From the NCBI GenBank assembly GCA_943330745.2, contig CALQIX020000001.1, forward strand, positions 62,001 to 126,000: a stretch of 64,000 nt of DNA, in the 5' to 3' direction. Within the stretch, counting starts at the first letter, position 1. Each line of letters begins with the position of its first letter. Both the position numbers and the translations under genes were made by a program. Below the pieces are notes generated by a model. The model was not told the origin of the DNA. It did not search any database and saw only the letters and a program-made list of their open reading frames with translations. Source of the stretch: Lishizhenia tianjinensis. GTDB lineage: Bacteria; Bacteroidota; Bacteroidia; Flavobacteriales_D; Crocinitomicaceae. Below, in pieces: positions 9,430-18,998 of this stretch.

Positions 9430-11052
9430 TTAATTTTTTGATGTAATTAATCTCTTTAGTAATCTTTTTAGCTTTACAAAAATAATTGCCGCAATTAAAA
9501 GCACTGCCAAAGCGCTCAAAATACGATAAAAGAAATCACCCCAAAGCACATAAATTGTTATATGTTTATTTCTATTTAAAGTTGTTTTCATTGCACCTGC
9601 TTTCCACCAAAGGGATTGTTTTATTATCTCTCCTCGTTGGTTCACAAACGAACTAAATCCAGTATTAGCAGCTCTTGCAACCGACCTTCTTGTCTCAATT
9701 GCTCGAATGGAGGCAAAACTATTGTGCTGTTTATATCCGGGTGTATCCCTCCACCATCCGTCATTTGTTATTATAAACAATAATTCAGCCCCTTTCTGAA
9801 CTTGCTGACTAATAAATTCGCCATAAATTGATTCATAACATACGATTGGCGCATACAATCCATATTGGCTATTCATCGTTTGGGGTTCATTTTCTTTTCC
9901 TAAGGTACCTGAGGTTCCTCCGTTATTAATAGATAATTCCTCCAAAAAAGGAAACCATTCCGTAAATGGAATTTCTTCAACCCCCAAAACTAATTTGGAT
10001 TTATGTACTATATCCGTATTATCATTTTCAATAGATAACGACGAATTGTAAAATTCAATAAAATCAGACGAACCATTTATTTTTTTAGATGCAATTGAAT
10101 TTTTTTGCTTAAAAAAAGCATAGGTTGAAGCTCCAGTGAGTAAATGGACCTTAGGGTGATCCTTGGCGAAAGTCAAAAAGGCCGAAGCTGATTCACTTTG
10201 ACGTAAATACCCTTCTTCAACGGAAGAACTTATAGCTGTTTCCGGAAAAAGAATAAAGTTTGTCTTATCACTACTTATTTCACTCGCTAACCCTAACATT
10301 TTATTGATTTGCTCGGAGGGGTCTCTAACAAACTTCTCATTGTAGGGATCAATATTGGGCTGAATTACAGCTACCTCTACTGGATTAATTGCTTCCTGGT
10401 AAGTAAAAAACCGAACCAAAGAGAAAGTACTTGGAATAAATAGAGCTGTAAAAATCCCTATTAACAACCTTTTGCCGTTAGTTTGTATTTCACCTTTGGG
10501 TAGTTGAAATTGGTTTAGTAGATAAGAAAAAATTAGATAATTCACGCCAAGCAGCCATACACTACCTCCCATAACTCCCGTTATTTCATACCATTGAACA
10601 ACCTGAGGATACAATGAGAAAACATTTCCAAGTGTTAACCAGGGCCAAGACAATTCCCAATGATAATGCGCATGTTCAAAACCTACCCAAAATACAATTA
10701 AAAATACCCATCCCCATTTCGCAGACAACTGTTTCCTGGCTATATGGTAAGCATAAAATGCCAAAGACATGAGCAATGAATTTAAGATAAACGCCATGTA
10801 AGCTCCTTCTGGCGATGCAAAATAAATCCAAAAAGTCGTTCCTAAATTATAGATCAAAAATGACAAATAGGCATGCACAAAGACTTTGCCACTTCTCAAC
10901 TTCCCTGTACGAATTGAATTTTCAACCAAAAGCAATGGTACCCAAGCAACAAAACCTAAAAATGCCAATCCACCAGTGAATGGAAAACTTAAAATCAAAA
11001 GAAGTCCACTAATTATTGAAAGGAAAAATCTATACTTTTTAGAAAAAATCAT
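9430..11052 (-). CDS. lnt: Apolipoprotein N-acyltransferase
   Basis: 540 residues. The first ~210 residues form several hydrophobic helices; the rest is a periplasmic nitrilase-type domain. The Glu-Lys-Cys triad is recognisable: FPETAI (Glu), SKLVLGVEEIPF (Lys) and VCYESIYGE (Cys). The last ~30 residues are another membrane helix. Lnt adds the third acyl chain to the N-terminal cysteine of lipoproteins in the inner membrane. It is the first of three minus-strand genes (with the two acyl-CoA ligases upstream), spaced 52 and 39 bases apart, so co-transcription is possible. Confidence 0.93.
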   Translation of the reverse strand: MIFSKKYRFFLSIISGLLLILSFPFTGGLAFLGFVAWVPLLLVENSIRTGKLRSGKVFVHAYLSFLIYNLGTTFWIYFASPEGAYMAFILNSLLMSLAFYAYHIARKQLSAKWGWVFLIVFWVGFEHAHYHWELSWPWLTLGNVFSLYPQVVQWYEITGVMGGSVWLLGVNYLIFSYLLNQFQLPKGEIQTNGKRLLIGIFTALFIPSTFSLVRFFTYQEAINPVEVAVIQPNIDPYNEKFVRDPSEQINKMLGLASEISSDKTNFILFPETAISSSVEEGYLRQSESASAFLTFAKDHPKVHLLTGASTYAFFKQKNSIASKKINGSSDFIEFYNSSLSIENDNTDIVHKSKLVLGVEEIPFTEWFPFLEELSINNGGTSGTLGKENEPQTMNSQYGLYAPIVCYESIYGEFISQQVQKGAELLFIITNDGWWRDTPGYKQHNSFASIRAIETRRSVARAANTGFSSFVNQRGEIIKQSLWWKAGAMKTTLNRNKHITIYVLWGDFFYRILSALAVLLIAAIIFVKLKRLLKRLITSKN

Positions 11053-11104
11053 TGGCGTGTAATTGTATCATTGGAGTTTTGAAAAATGAACGAATCAAGA
11101 GTCT

Positions 11105-12874
11105 TTATTCAGAATAAATTTGGTTATATTCTGCAGTGTAACGCTTCAGGATATTCTTTCTTTTTAATTTTAAAGTTGGAGTCAATTCTTCATTATCAAT
11201 GGTTAATTCCTTAGGTAACAAAACAAATTTTTTCAATTGTTCCCAATTCCCAAAACCTAGGTTGAAATGATCTATTTCTTCTTGAATTCGAATAATGACT
11301 TCTTTGTGTTCAATTAATTCTTGATTGCTTAAGTTATGCCAATCATGACCGTGCCTGGAAGCCCATTCCTTTAAAAATGAAAATGCTGGAATGATGAATG
11401 CGGCAGGAAATTTCTCTCCTTCACCAATTACCACTATTTGTTCAATAAATCGAGATTCTTTGAATTTATTTTCCATCGCTTGCGGAACAATGTATTTTCC
11501 GCCTGAAGTTTTAAAAATTTCTTTTTTTCGATCCGTTATTTTTAGGAATTTCCCCTCCACAAATTCTCCTATATCACCTGTATGAAACCAGCCTTCAGAA
11601 TCAATCGCTTCCGCTGTGACCTCAGGTAGTTTGTAATAACCCATCATGACATTAGGTCCTTTGACCAAAATCTCACCATCCGCTGCTATTTGCACTTGAA
11701 CACCGTCAATTAATGCTCCAACGCATCCCATTCTAATTCCTTTTTGAAAGGAATTTACCGATACCACCGGTGATGTTTCTGTTAATCCATAGCCTTCTAA
11801 AATTGGAATCTCCGCTGCCAGAAAAATACGTGCTAAACGAGGTTGAAGAGCAGCGCTTCCAGAGGCAATTGCTCGAACATTTCCGCCCAAAGCATCTTTC
11901 CATTTAGAAAAGATCAATTTTCTTGCAATACGTAATTGAATATTGAAAAACAAGGAGTTTTTTCCTGTATTATCAAATCGTTCAGCTAAATCCACAGCCC
12001 AGAAAAATAATTTTCTTTTTATTCCGGTTAATTCATCTCCTTTAGCTATGATTTTATCATAAACCTTCTCTATTAAACGAGGAACAGCTGAAAAAACATC
12101 TGGTTTTACCTCTCGAATATTCTCACCAATTGTTTCCATCGATTCCGCAAAATGAATAGAACATCCCAAATACATATACAAATAATGAAGCATGCGTTCG
12201 TAAATGTGACAAACAGGAAGAAAACTCAGCACCTTTGAATGTTGATCGGCAGGAATAGGCTCAATACAAGCCTCAACATTCGATAAAATATTTTTATGCG
12301 ATAACATTACCCCTTTAGGATTACCTGTTGTTCCTGATGTATAAATAATTGTGGCTAAATCATCGTGCTTTATACCATCCATTCTTGCTCTAACGAGCGA
12401 CTCATCTATATTTTTGGCTTTTAATTCAATTTCAGACCAATTTGGAATGCCGTTAATTTTATCGAAAGTAAACAAATGCTCAAGTGATGGTATCTCAGTA
12501 CGGATAGATTGTATTTTATCAAATAATTCTAGGTTTCCAACACAGCAAATTTTAGCTCCACAATCCTTGAAAATGTATTTATAATCATTTACCGAAATGT
12601 TGGGATATAAGGGAACTACAATTGCCCCAACTTGTTGAATTGCGATATCAAAAACATTCCATTCCACCCGATTAGACGAAGCCATAGCGACCATATCTCC
12701 CGGTTCAACCCCTAATGCGATTAATCCGCGAGAAATCAACATTGCTTGATCCAAAAATGATTTAGTATGAACACCGACCCAATTACCATTGGTTTTGGTA
12801 ACAAACATATTCTCGTTTGGGAAGTTTTTTAACTGATAATAAGGAACATCAAATAACCGTTGAGCTTGAAACAT
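11105..12874 (-). CDS. Long-chain-fatty-acid-CoA ligase (AMP-forming)
   Basis: 589 residues of the ANL adenylating family. The P-loop is TIIYTSGTTGNPKG; the A5 motif is GYGLTETSPV; the hinge region reads GWFHTGDIGEF and KITDRKKEIFKTSGGKYI. This last pattern and the length place it with FadD15-type long-chain acyl-CoA synthetases rather than short-chain enzymes. It activates fatty acids to acyl-CoA for beta-oxidation or membrane lipid recycling. The catalytic-lysine end is present as LTPTLKLKRKNI. It is 39 bases downstream of acs. Confidence 0.92.
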   Translation of the reverse strand: MFQAQRLFDVPYYQLKNFPNENMFVTKTNGNWVGVHTKSFLDQAMLISRGLIALGVEPGDMVAMASSNRVEWNVFDIAIQQVGAIVVPLYPNISVNDYKYIFKDCGAKICCVGNLELFDKIQSIRTEIPSLEHLFTFDKINGIPNWSEIELKAKNIDESLVRARMDGIKHDDLATIIYTSGTTGNPKGVMLSHKNILSNVEACIEPIPADQHSKVLSFLPVCHIYERMLHYLYMYLGCSIHFAESMETIGENIREVKPDVFSAVPRLIEKVYDKIIAKGDELTGIKRKLFFWAVDLAERFDNTGKNSLFFNIQLRIARKLIFSKWKDALGGNVRAIASGSAALQPRLARIFLAAEIPILEGYGLTETSPVVSVNSFQKGIRMGCVGALIDGVQVQIAADGEILVKGPNVMMGYYKLPEVTAEAIDSEGWFHTGDIGEFVEGKFLKITDRKKEIFKTSGGKYIVPQAMENKFKESRFIEQIVVIGEGEKFPAAFIIPAFSFLKEWASRHGHDWHNLSNQELIEHKEVIIRIQEEIDHFNLGFGNWEQLKKFVLLPKELTIDNEELTPTLKLKRKNILKRYTAEYNQIYSE

Positions 12875-12913
12875 ATTCTATATTTTGATTACTAATTTAA
12901 TTTTTTAAAATTC

Positions 12914-14818
12914 TTACAGTGCTTGATTTTTTATTTCATCGACAATTTCGGGATTTAAAAGAGTTGAAATATCTCCAAAACTAGAAAAATCACCTTCAGC
13001 AATTTTACGTAAAATTCGTCGCATAATTTTTCCTGAACGGGTTTTTGGAAGTCCACTTGTGAATTGAATTTTATCCAATTTTGCGATGGGTCCAATTTGA
13101 TCAGAAACATATTGGTTAATTTCCTTTTTTAATTGATTTTCGTCAAAATCACCAATTCCATCTTTTAAGGTAACAAAACCATACAATGCATTTCCTTTTA
13201 TATCGTGAGGAAATCCAACAATGGCAGATTCAGCTACGAACTGGTGTTCATTTATCGCATCCTCTATCGGAGCGGTGCCTAAATTATGTCCGGAAACAAT
13301 TATCACATCGTCTACTCTTCCCGTAATTCGGTAATATCCATCTTCATCCCTCCACGCTCCATCTCCGGTAAAATAATATCCGGGAAAGGCTGTGAAATAG
13401 GTGTCCTTATAACGCTGATGATCTCCCCAAATAGTTCGAGCGATAGATGGCCAAGGGAATTTGATGCAGAGACTACCGTCGGTTTCATTTTTATCAATTA
13501 GTTCCTTTTCTGCATTCATTAATATGGGCTGAATTCCAGGTAACGGTAAAGTCGCATAAGTTGGTTTCAATTTTGTTATTCCTGGTATAGGAGAAATTAA
13601 TATCCCGCCAGTTTCTGTTTGCCACCACGTATCAACTATTGGACAAGTTGACTTCCCTATATTTTCAAAATACCACTGCCATGCCTCATCATTTATGGGT
13701 TCACCAACACTTCCAATTATTTTCAATGAGGAGAGATTATGTTTTTCTACCCATGACAATGGTTCTTTTGCCAATGATCGTATTGCAGTTGGGGCTGTAT
13801 AAAATTGGGTGACTTTATATTTTTCAATAACCGACCAGAACCGACCAAAATCAGGATAAGATGGTATTCCTTCGAATAGAACGGTTGTGGCTCCATTCAA
13901 TAAAGGACCATATAAAATATAGGAGTGTCCTGTTATCCAACCAATGTCCGCTGTGCACCAAAAAACATCTGATGGTTGGTATTGAAAAACATTCTGAAAA
14001 GTGTATCCTACGTATACCATGTACCCACCGGTAGAATGCATCATACCTTTCGGTTTACCTGTTGAGCCGGATGTATATAAAATAAATAAAGGATCCTCTG
14101 ACTGCATTGATTCAGCCGGACATTCTGATAAAACAGTGGATAATTCATTTTTCAACCAAAAATCCCTTCCTTCGGTCATATTGATTTGTTCTTTTGTTCG
14201 TTCCACAACCAGAACGGTCTCAACAGTTGGGCATTGAACTAATGCTTCATCAACAATCGCTTTCAAGTCGATGGTTTTATTTCCGCGATACCCCCCATCT
14301 GATGTAATCACCATTTTACAGGAACAATCATCAATACGCGATGCCAGTGCTCCGGCTGAAAACCCAGCAAAAACGACAGAATGAATTGCTCCAATTCTAG
14401 CGCAAGCCAATAAACTAATTGCCAATTCAGGAATCATTGGTAGGTAAATACAAACCCGATCTCCTTTCCCAACTCCTTTTTTCAACAGGACATTTGCTAA
14501 TTCAGCCACACGTTTTGCAAGTTCTCCATAGGTAATCTCTTGGTGCGGCTCAGAAGGATCATTAGGTTCAAAAACGATAGCCGTTTTATCGGATAATTCA
14601 GGTAAATGTCGGTCTAAACAATTAAAAGTAATATTTGTCTCTCCTCCATTAAACCAAGAAAAATCAGCGTCCTCCATGGAAAATCTAGAAACTTCTGTGT
14701 AGGGTTTAAACCAAGTATAATGCTGGGCAATTTGATCCCAAAAAAGTGTTGGGTTTTCGACGGAACAGGTATATGATTCTTTATATTGATCGAATGAATT
14801 TATGGTAAAGATTGACAT
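12914..14818 (-). CDS. acs: Acetyl-CoA synthetase
   Basis: 634 residues. ILYTSGSTGKPKGMMHSTGG (P-loop), DTWWQTETGG (A5), and the C-terminal GLPKTRSGKIMRRIL with the acetylation-sensitive catalytic lysine are all intact. It makes acetyl-CoA from acetate, ATP and CoA and feeds citrate synthase. In other bacteria the lysine is acetylated to switch the enzyme off; the site is present here but no acetyltransferase gene is nearby. The start ATG at 14818 faces the small lipoprotein gene across 132 bases. Confidence 0.96.
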   Translation of the reverse strand: MSIFTINSFDQYKESYTCSVENPTLFWDQIAQHYTWFKPYTEVSRFSMEDADFSWFNGGETNITFNCLDRHLPELSDKTAIVFEPNDPSEPHQEITYGELAKRVAELANVLLKKGVGKGDRVCIYLPMIPELAISLLACARIGAIHSVVFAGFSAGALASRIDDCSCKMVITSDGGYRGNKTIDLKAIVDEALVQCPTVETVLVVERTKEQINMTEGRDFWLKNELSTVLSECPAESMQSEDPLFILYTSGSTGKPKGMMHSTGGYMVYVGYTFQNVFQYQPSDVFWCTADIGWITGHSYILYGPLLNGATTVLFEGIPSYPDFGRFWSVIEKYKVTQFYTAPTAIRSLAKEPLSWVEKHNLSSLKIIGSVGEPINDEAWQWYFENIGKSTCPIVDTWWQTETGGILISPIPGITKLKPTYATLPLPGIQPILMNAEKELIDKNETDGSLCIKFPWPSIARTIWGDHQRYKDTYFTAFPGYYFTGDGAWRDEDGYYRITGRVDDVIIVSGHNLGTAPIEDAINEHQFVAESAIVGFPHDIKGNALYGFVTLKDGIGDFDENQLKKEINQYVSDQIGPIAKLDKIQFTSGLPKTRSGKIMRRILRKIAEGDFSSFGDISTLLNPEIVDEIKNQAL

Positions 14819-14923
14819 AACGTTTGATTTACGTCCGAAGTTAGTGAAATATTTTTCGATTTTTATACATTTTACAGATAGAGATTAATTATTGAGATTG
14901 TACAAAGCAATTATTTTATTCTT

Positions 14924-14931
14924 TACATTTG
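14924..14931 (+). promoter_or_regulatory. Bacteroidota -7 promoter box (TAcaTTTG) for the small lipoprotein
   Basis: An exact match to the TAnnTTTG consensus, 19 bases before ATG 14951. A possible -33 TTG ends at 14900, but the spacer of 23 is long, so only the -7 element is claimed. Confidence 0.55.
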
Positions 14932-14950
14932 AAGGTATAAAATTATATCT

Positions 14951-15265
14951 ATGAAAAAAATTATTTTAAGTCTTGCAATTGTATTTGCAACAGCAACAAT
15001 TTTAGTTTCCTGCGGGGGTAAAAAAGAAGACTCATCTGCAAATGCGACTATGGACGAAGGCTCTATGGAAGAGGTAGCAACAGAATCAGAAGAAATGAGT
15101 GAAGGTTCATCTCAAAATGAGGAATCTACTATGGATAAAGTGAAAGATAAAGCTTCTGAAATCAAAGAAAAAGTTGGGGAGAAAATTGAAGAAGGTAAAG
15201 AAGTAGCTAAACCAGTAGTTGATAAAATCAAAGGGAAAATTAAAGAGAAATTAGATAAAAACTAA
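14951..15265 (+). CDS. Small acidic/Lys-rich lipoprotein
   Basis: 104 residues. A signal sequence ends in the lipobox ILVSC, followed by GGKK and a Ser/Glu/Met-rich stretch (residues ~27-60). The last ~45 residues are Lys/Glu/Val repeats of the type KVKDKASEIKEKVGEKIEEG, likely an amphipathic helix resembling YtxH or stress-type (LEA/CsbD-like) proteins. Composition is strongly biased, so family assignment by eye is unreliable. It has its own promoter box and its own terminator, so it is a monocistronic unit and possibly a stress-related envelope lipoprotein. Confidence 0.75.
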   Translation: MKKIILSLAIVFATATILVSCGGKKEDSSANATMDEGSMEEVATESEEMSEGSSQNEESTMDKVKDKASEIKEKVGEKIEEGKEVAKPVVDKIKGKIKEKLDKN

Positions 15266-15284
15266 ATCTATATACAATTTGATC

Positions 15285-15314
15285 AAGCTGTCCATAAGGG
15301 CAGCTTTTTTTTTG
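15285..15314 (+). terminator. Rho-independent terminator after the small lipoprotein
   Basis: AAGCTGTCC (15285-15293) pairs with GGGCAGCTT (15298-15306, one G-T pair) around ATAA and runs into a T tract of about ten. Confidence 0.92.
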
Positions 15315-15340
15315 CTAAAATATAGTTTCAAACAAATTTT

Positions 15341-15423
15341 CAGACACCCCCCCCTTAAATTTTAATTAGTTGATCATTTTTAACAAAATTATTACAGACA
15401 CCCCCATAATTTTTCTAATTTTA
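15341..15423 (+). promoter_or_regulatory. Two C-rich direct repeats and candidate -7 box upstream of glnN
   Basis: CAGACACCCCC occurs at 15341-15351 (where the C run extends to eight, 15347-15354) and at 15395-15405, 54 bases apart. In both copies it is preceded by an AACAAA-type stretch and followed by an A/T-rich stretch. A near-consensus -7 box, TAATTTTA (15416-15423), lies just after the second copy and 16 bases before ATG 15440. The repeats stand out in a low-GC intergenic region and could be regulator-binding sites for nitrogen control. No known regulator is recognised. Confidence 0.4.
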
Positions 15424-15439
15424 CCGAAAATTTTTAAAA

Positions 15440-17626
15440 ATGGCTACAAAAAGATTGCGTGCGTACCAAGATGTGTTGAATAGAGAACCAAAACACATTG
15501 AATATGATGGTAAATTATCTGAATTATTTGGCAAAAATGTTTTTCATGCTGAAGTAATGCGTGAGTATTTGCCGTCGGAGACCTACAAGTCGATGATGGA
15601 ATCTATTAACAACGGCAAACGATTGGATCGTAAAAATGCGGATCAAGTAGCTTCATCCATGAAAGATTGGTCTATATCAAAAGGCGCTACTCATTATACA
15701 CATTGGTTTCAACCGCTTACAGGAGCTACGGCAGAGAAACATGATGCTTTCTTTAAACCAATTGGTCCGGGAAAAGCAATCGAACGATTTGATGGTGAAA
15801 TGTTGGTTCAGCAAGAGCCGGATGCATCTTCATTTCCAAATGGAGGCATAAGAAATACATTTGAAGCACGAGGTTACACCGCATGGGACCCATCTTCACC
15901 GGCATTTGTAATTGGAAAAACGCTTTGCATTCCAACCATTTTTATTTCCTATACTGGCGAGTCCTTAGATTATAAAATGCCCTTATTAAAAGCCCTTCAT
16001 GCAGTTGATACAGCAGCTGTTGAAGTTTGTCAATATTTTGATAAAAATGTTACAAAAGTTAATGCAACATTAGGATGGGAACAAGAATATTTTTTAATTG
16101 ATCAAGCATTATTCAATGCACGTCCTGATTTGATAATGACAGGAAGAGCTCTTTTTGGTCATGCTCCAGCAAAAGGACAGCAATTGGAAGATCATTATTT
16201 TGGCTCAATCCCAGAAAGAGTTACTGCTTACATGCGTGAATTTGAAATGGAATCGTTGCTTCTTGGAATTCCTGTTACAACTCGTCACAACGAAGTGGCC
16301 CCCAATCAGTTTGAATGCGCTCCCATTTTTGAAGAATGTAATTTAGCCAATGACCACAATTTACTTTTGATGGATTTAATGGAGAAAATTGCGCGTAAAC
16401 ATGATTTTAGAGTGTTGCTTCACGAAAAACCTTTCGCAGGAGTTAATGGATCTGGAAAACACAACAATTGGTCTTTGAGTACTAATACAGGCGTTAATTT
16501 GTTAGCACCAGGTAAAAATCCAAAAACTAACCTACAATTCCTTACGTTTTTTGTGAATACAATTAAGGCTATTCATGATCATGCTGATTTACTTCGTGCA
16601 TGTATTGCCTCTGCAGGAAATGATCATCGCTTAGGTGCAAACGAAGCTCCCCCTGCCATAATTTCTGCGTTTATCGGCACTCAATTATCTGGTTTATTAG
16701 ATGACATTGAGAAAAATGTGAAGGCTGGGAAAATGACACCACAAGATAAAACAGAATTAAAATTAAACATTGGTAAAATTCCTCAAATATTACTTGATAA
16801 CACCGATAGAAATAGAACTTCTCCGTTTGCGTTTACGGGTAATAAATTTGAATTTCGGGCAGTAGGTTCCTCTGCAAACTGCGGATCAGCAATGATTGTT
16901 TTGAATACCATCATGGCAAAACAATTAAAAGAATTTAAAAAATTAGTTGATGCTCGCATTGATAAAGGAGAAGCTAAAGACGAGGCGATTCTAAAAGAAT
17001 TACAAGCTATAATTAAACAATCCAAAAAAATTCGTTTTGAAGGCAATGGATATGGCGATGAATGGGTAAAAGACGCTGAAAAAAGAGGCTTAGCCAATTT
17101 AAAAGATACACCGCGCGCTTTGAAAGTATGGCACGATAAAAAAGTAGCCAAATTATTTGATGAAATGGGCGTTCTTTCTCCACGTGAATTAGATGCAAGA
17201 CGAGAAATTGAATTTGAAAACTACATCTTAAAAATTCAAATCGAATCGCGACTTATGGGTGATATCACTCAAAATTATTTTATCCCGGCAACCGTTGAGT
17301 ATCAAAACAAATTGATTCAAAATGTGCAAGGATTAATAAATATTCTTGGTGAAAAAGACGGAAAAGAAGCATCGAAAGCTCAAATGTCATTAATTCAACG
17401 TATTTCAGAACATATGAACGCGATGAAATCAGCTTCAGATAACATGCTCGTTCAACGTAAATTAGCAAATAAAATTGAAGAAGCGGAAGAAAAAGCCATT
17501 GCATATTGTGACCATGTAAAATCAACTTTTGAAGAAATTCGATACCACGCTGACAAATTAGAATTATTGGTAGACGATGAATTATGGCCATTACCTAAAT
17601 TCAGAGAAATGTTGTTTACTCGATAA
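15440..17626 (+). CDS. glnN: Glutamine synthetase type III
   Basis: 728 residues, the long GSIII form typical of Bacteroidota and cyanobacteria (types I and II are 350-470). GSIII features are WFQPLTGATAEKHDAFF, WDPSSPAF, GWEQEYFLID, FECAPIFEECN and the ammonium/glutamate-site region GVNGSGKHNNWSLST. The helical C-terminal ~150 residues are also present. It makes glutamine from glutamate, ammonia and ATP. It is flanked by a C-rich repeat pair upstream and a perfect terminator downstream, so it forms a single-gene unit. Confidence 0.96.
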   Translation: MATKRLRAYQDVLNREPKHIEYDGKLSELFGKNVFHAEVMREYLPSETYKSMMESINNGKRLDRKNADQVASSMKDWSISKGATHYTHWFQPLTGATAEKHDAFFKPIGPGKAIERFDGEMLVQQEPDASSFPNGGIRNTFEARGYTAWDPSSPAFVIGKTLCIPTIFISYTGESLDYKMPLLKALHAVDTAAVEVCQYFDKNVTKVNATLGWEQEYFLIDQALFNARPDLIMTGRALFGHAPAKGQQLEDHYFGSIPERVTAYMREFEMESLLLGIPVTTRHNEVAPNQFECAPIFEECNLANDHNLLLMDLMEKIARKHDFRVLLHEKPFAGVNGSGKHNNWSLSTNTGVNLLAPGKNPKTNLQFLTFFVNTIKAIHDHADLLRACIASAGNDHRLGANEAPPAIISAFIGTQLSGLLDDIEKNVKAGKMTPQDKTELKLNIGKIPQILLDNTDRNRTSPFAFTGNKFEFRAVGSSANCGSAMIVLNTIMAKQLKEFKKLVDARIDKGEAKDEAILKELQAIIKQSKKIRFEGNGYGDEWVKDAEKRGLANLKDTPRALKVWHDKKVAKLFDEMGVLSPRELDARREIEFENYILKIQIESRLMGDITQNYFIPATVEYQNKLIQNVQGLINILGEKDGKEASKAQMSLIQRISEHMNAMKSASDNMLVQRKLANKIEEAEEKAIAYCDHVKSTFEEIRYHADKLELLVDDELWPLPKFREMLFTR

Positions 17627-17647
17627 TTATCTTAAAAATACATGTAG

Positions 17648-17684
17648 AATCGCGCAATAAAAGGAATTTATTGCGCGATTTTTA
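17648..17684 (+). terminator. Rho-independent terminator after glnN
   Basis: A perfect 14-base-pair stem (17648-17661 with 17667-17680) around AGGAA, followed by a T-rich tail. The strongest hairpin in the window. Confidence 0.9.
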
Positions 17685-17715
17685 TTTACATCATATTACA
17701 TACTTTTACATCTGA

Positions 17716-18957
17716 ATGAGCTCCATGAAAAAATCAACCAAGGGAAGTCCTTTTACACCATATCAAATAGCGGTTGTTTCACTTCTTGCGTTAACACAAT
17801 TTTCAGTCGTTTTAGATTTTATGGTAATGTCACCCTTAGGCGATATATTGATGAAATCAATGAAAATGACACCAAGTCAATTTGGAATTGTTGTTTCAAG
17901 CTACGCACTATCTGCTGGATTTTCAGGCTTTTTAACCGCTAGTTTCGCAGATAAATTTGACCGTAAAAAACTATTGCTCTTCTTCTACTCAGGATTCATT
18001 GTAGGAACCTTACTTTGTGGAATTTCCAATTCTTATGAATTTTTAGTGTTTTCTCGCATTATAACTGGAATTTTTGGTGGGGTAATTAGTTCTATTTCAT
18101 TAGCAATTGTTGCGGATATATTCGATTTTAATCAACGCGGAAGGGTAATGGGATTTATTCAAATGGGATTTGGGATCAGTCAGATTTTGGGAATTCCTAT
18201 TAGTTTGTTTTTAGCCAATCAATGGAATTGGCAAGCTCCATTTTATTTGATTGTAGGTTTATCAATGGCTATTTTTGGAGCCGTTTACTTCATTTTAAAA
18301 CCCGTTACAGCCCATCTATCTATGCAACGTGCAAATCCTTTGAGGCACATGTGGAATACAATCAAAAACAAACAATACCGAATCGGGTTCATTGCAACCG
18401 CTTTTATGTCCCTCGGTGGATATTTAATGATGCCATGGGGCTCCGCTTTTGCCGTTAATAATGTTGGAATCGCTGTGGAAGAGCTACCACTCATGTTTAT
18501 GATAGTTGGTTTAATCACATTTGCTGCTATGCCACTCATCGGATTTATTAGTGACCGTATTAATAAATTCACCATTTTCACAGGTGCATCGGTTCTAATG
18601 GTGTTTTCCGTACTCATATATTCTCAACTTCAGCAAACCTCTCTTTTCATTTTGATTGTTGTTAATGGATTTATGATGATGGGTATAATGGCACGAATGA
18701 TTCCTTCTCAAGCATTGACGGCATCATTACCTGAGATGCAAGACCGCGGAGCATTTATGAGTATTAATTCTTCTTTGCAACAAATGGCTGGTGGAATTGC
18801 TGCGATGGTGGGCGGAATGATTGTTCTCCAAAAATCAGAAACAAGCCCACTAGAACGTTTTGATTTACTCGGATATCTTGTAATTGCAATAATTTTAATC
18901 AATATATTCTTGACTCATCGTGTCTACAAATACATAAAGTCTAGAGAACATTTATAG
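17716..18957 (+). CDS. MFS transporter
   Basis: 413 residues with about twelve hydrophobic helices. The loop 2-3 motif is present as ASFADKFDRKKLLL, with a second copy between helices 8 and 9 (IGFISDRINKFTIF). The FSVVLDFMVMSPLGD opening resembles the drug/arabinose-efflux branch (AraJ/Bcr-like). The exported substrate cannot be told. ATG 17716 or 17725 could be the start. It sits between the glnN terminator and the methyltransferase and is not obviously linked to either. Confidence 0.85.
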   Translation: MSSMKKSTKGSPFTPYQIAVVSLLALTQFSVVLDFMVMSPLGDILMKSMKMTPSQFGIVVSSYALSAGFSGFLTASFADKFDRKKLLLFFYSGFIVGTLLCGISNSYEFLVFSRIITGIFGGVISSISLAIVADIFDFNQRGRVMGFIQMGFGISQILGIPISLFLANQWNWQAPFYLIVGLSMAIFGAVYFILKPVTAHLSMQRANPLRHMWNTIKNKQYRIGFIATAFMSLGGYLMMPWGSAFAVNNVGIAVEELPLMFMIVGLITFAAMPLIGFISDRINKFTIFTGASVLMVFSVLIYSQLQQTSLFILIVVNGFMMMGIMARMIPSQALTASLPEMQDRGAFMSINSSLQQMAGGIAAMVGGMIVLQKSETSPLERFDLLGYLVIAIILINIFLTHRVYKYIKSREHL

Positions 18958-18986
18958 TTTTATCAGGAATTCAAACTTCTTTTTTG

Positions 18987-18994
18987 TAGCTTTG
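18987..18994 (+). promoter_or_regulatory. -7 promoter box (TAgcTTTG) at the methyltransferase start
   Basis: An exact TAnnTTTG match ending 4 bases before GTG 18999. With the usual spacing, transcription would begin at about 18998, giving a leaderless or nearly leaderless message. No -33 TTG is seen at the expected place. Confidence 0.45.
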
Positions 18995-18998
18995 ATTT

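Noticed and set aside
16783-17151. Minus-strand frame of 122 codons opposite glnN
   Set aside because: Shadow of the glutamine synthetase frame; Ser/Phe-rich without any motif.
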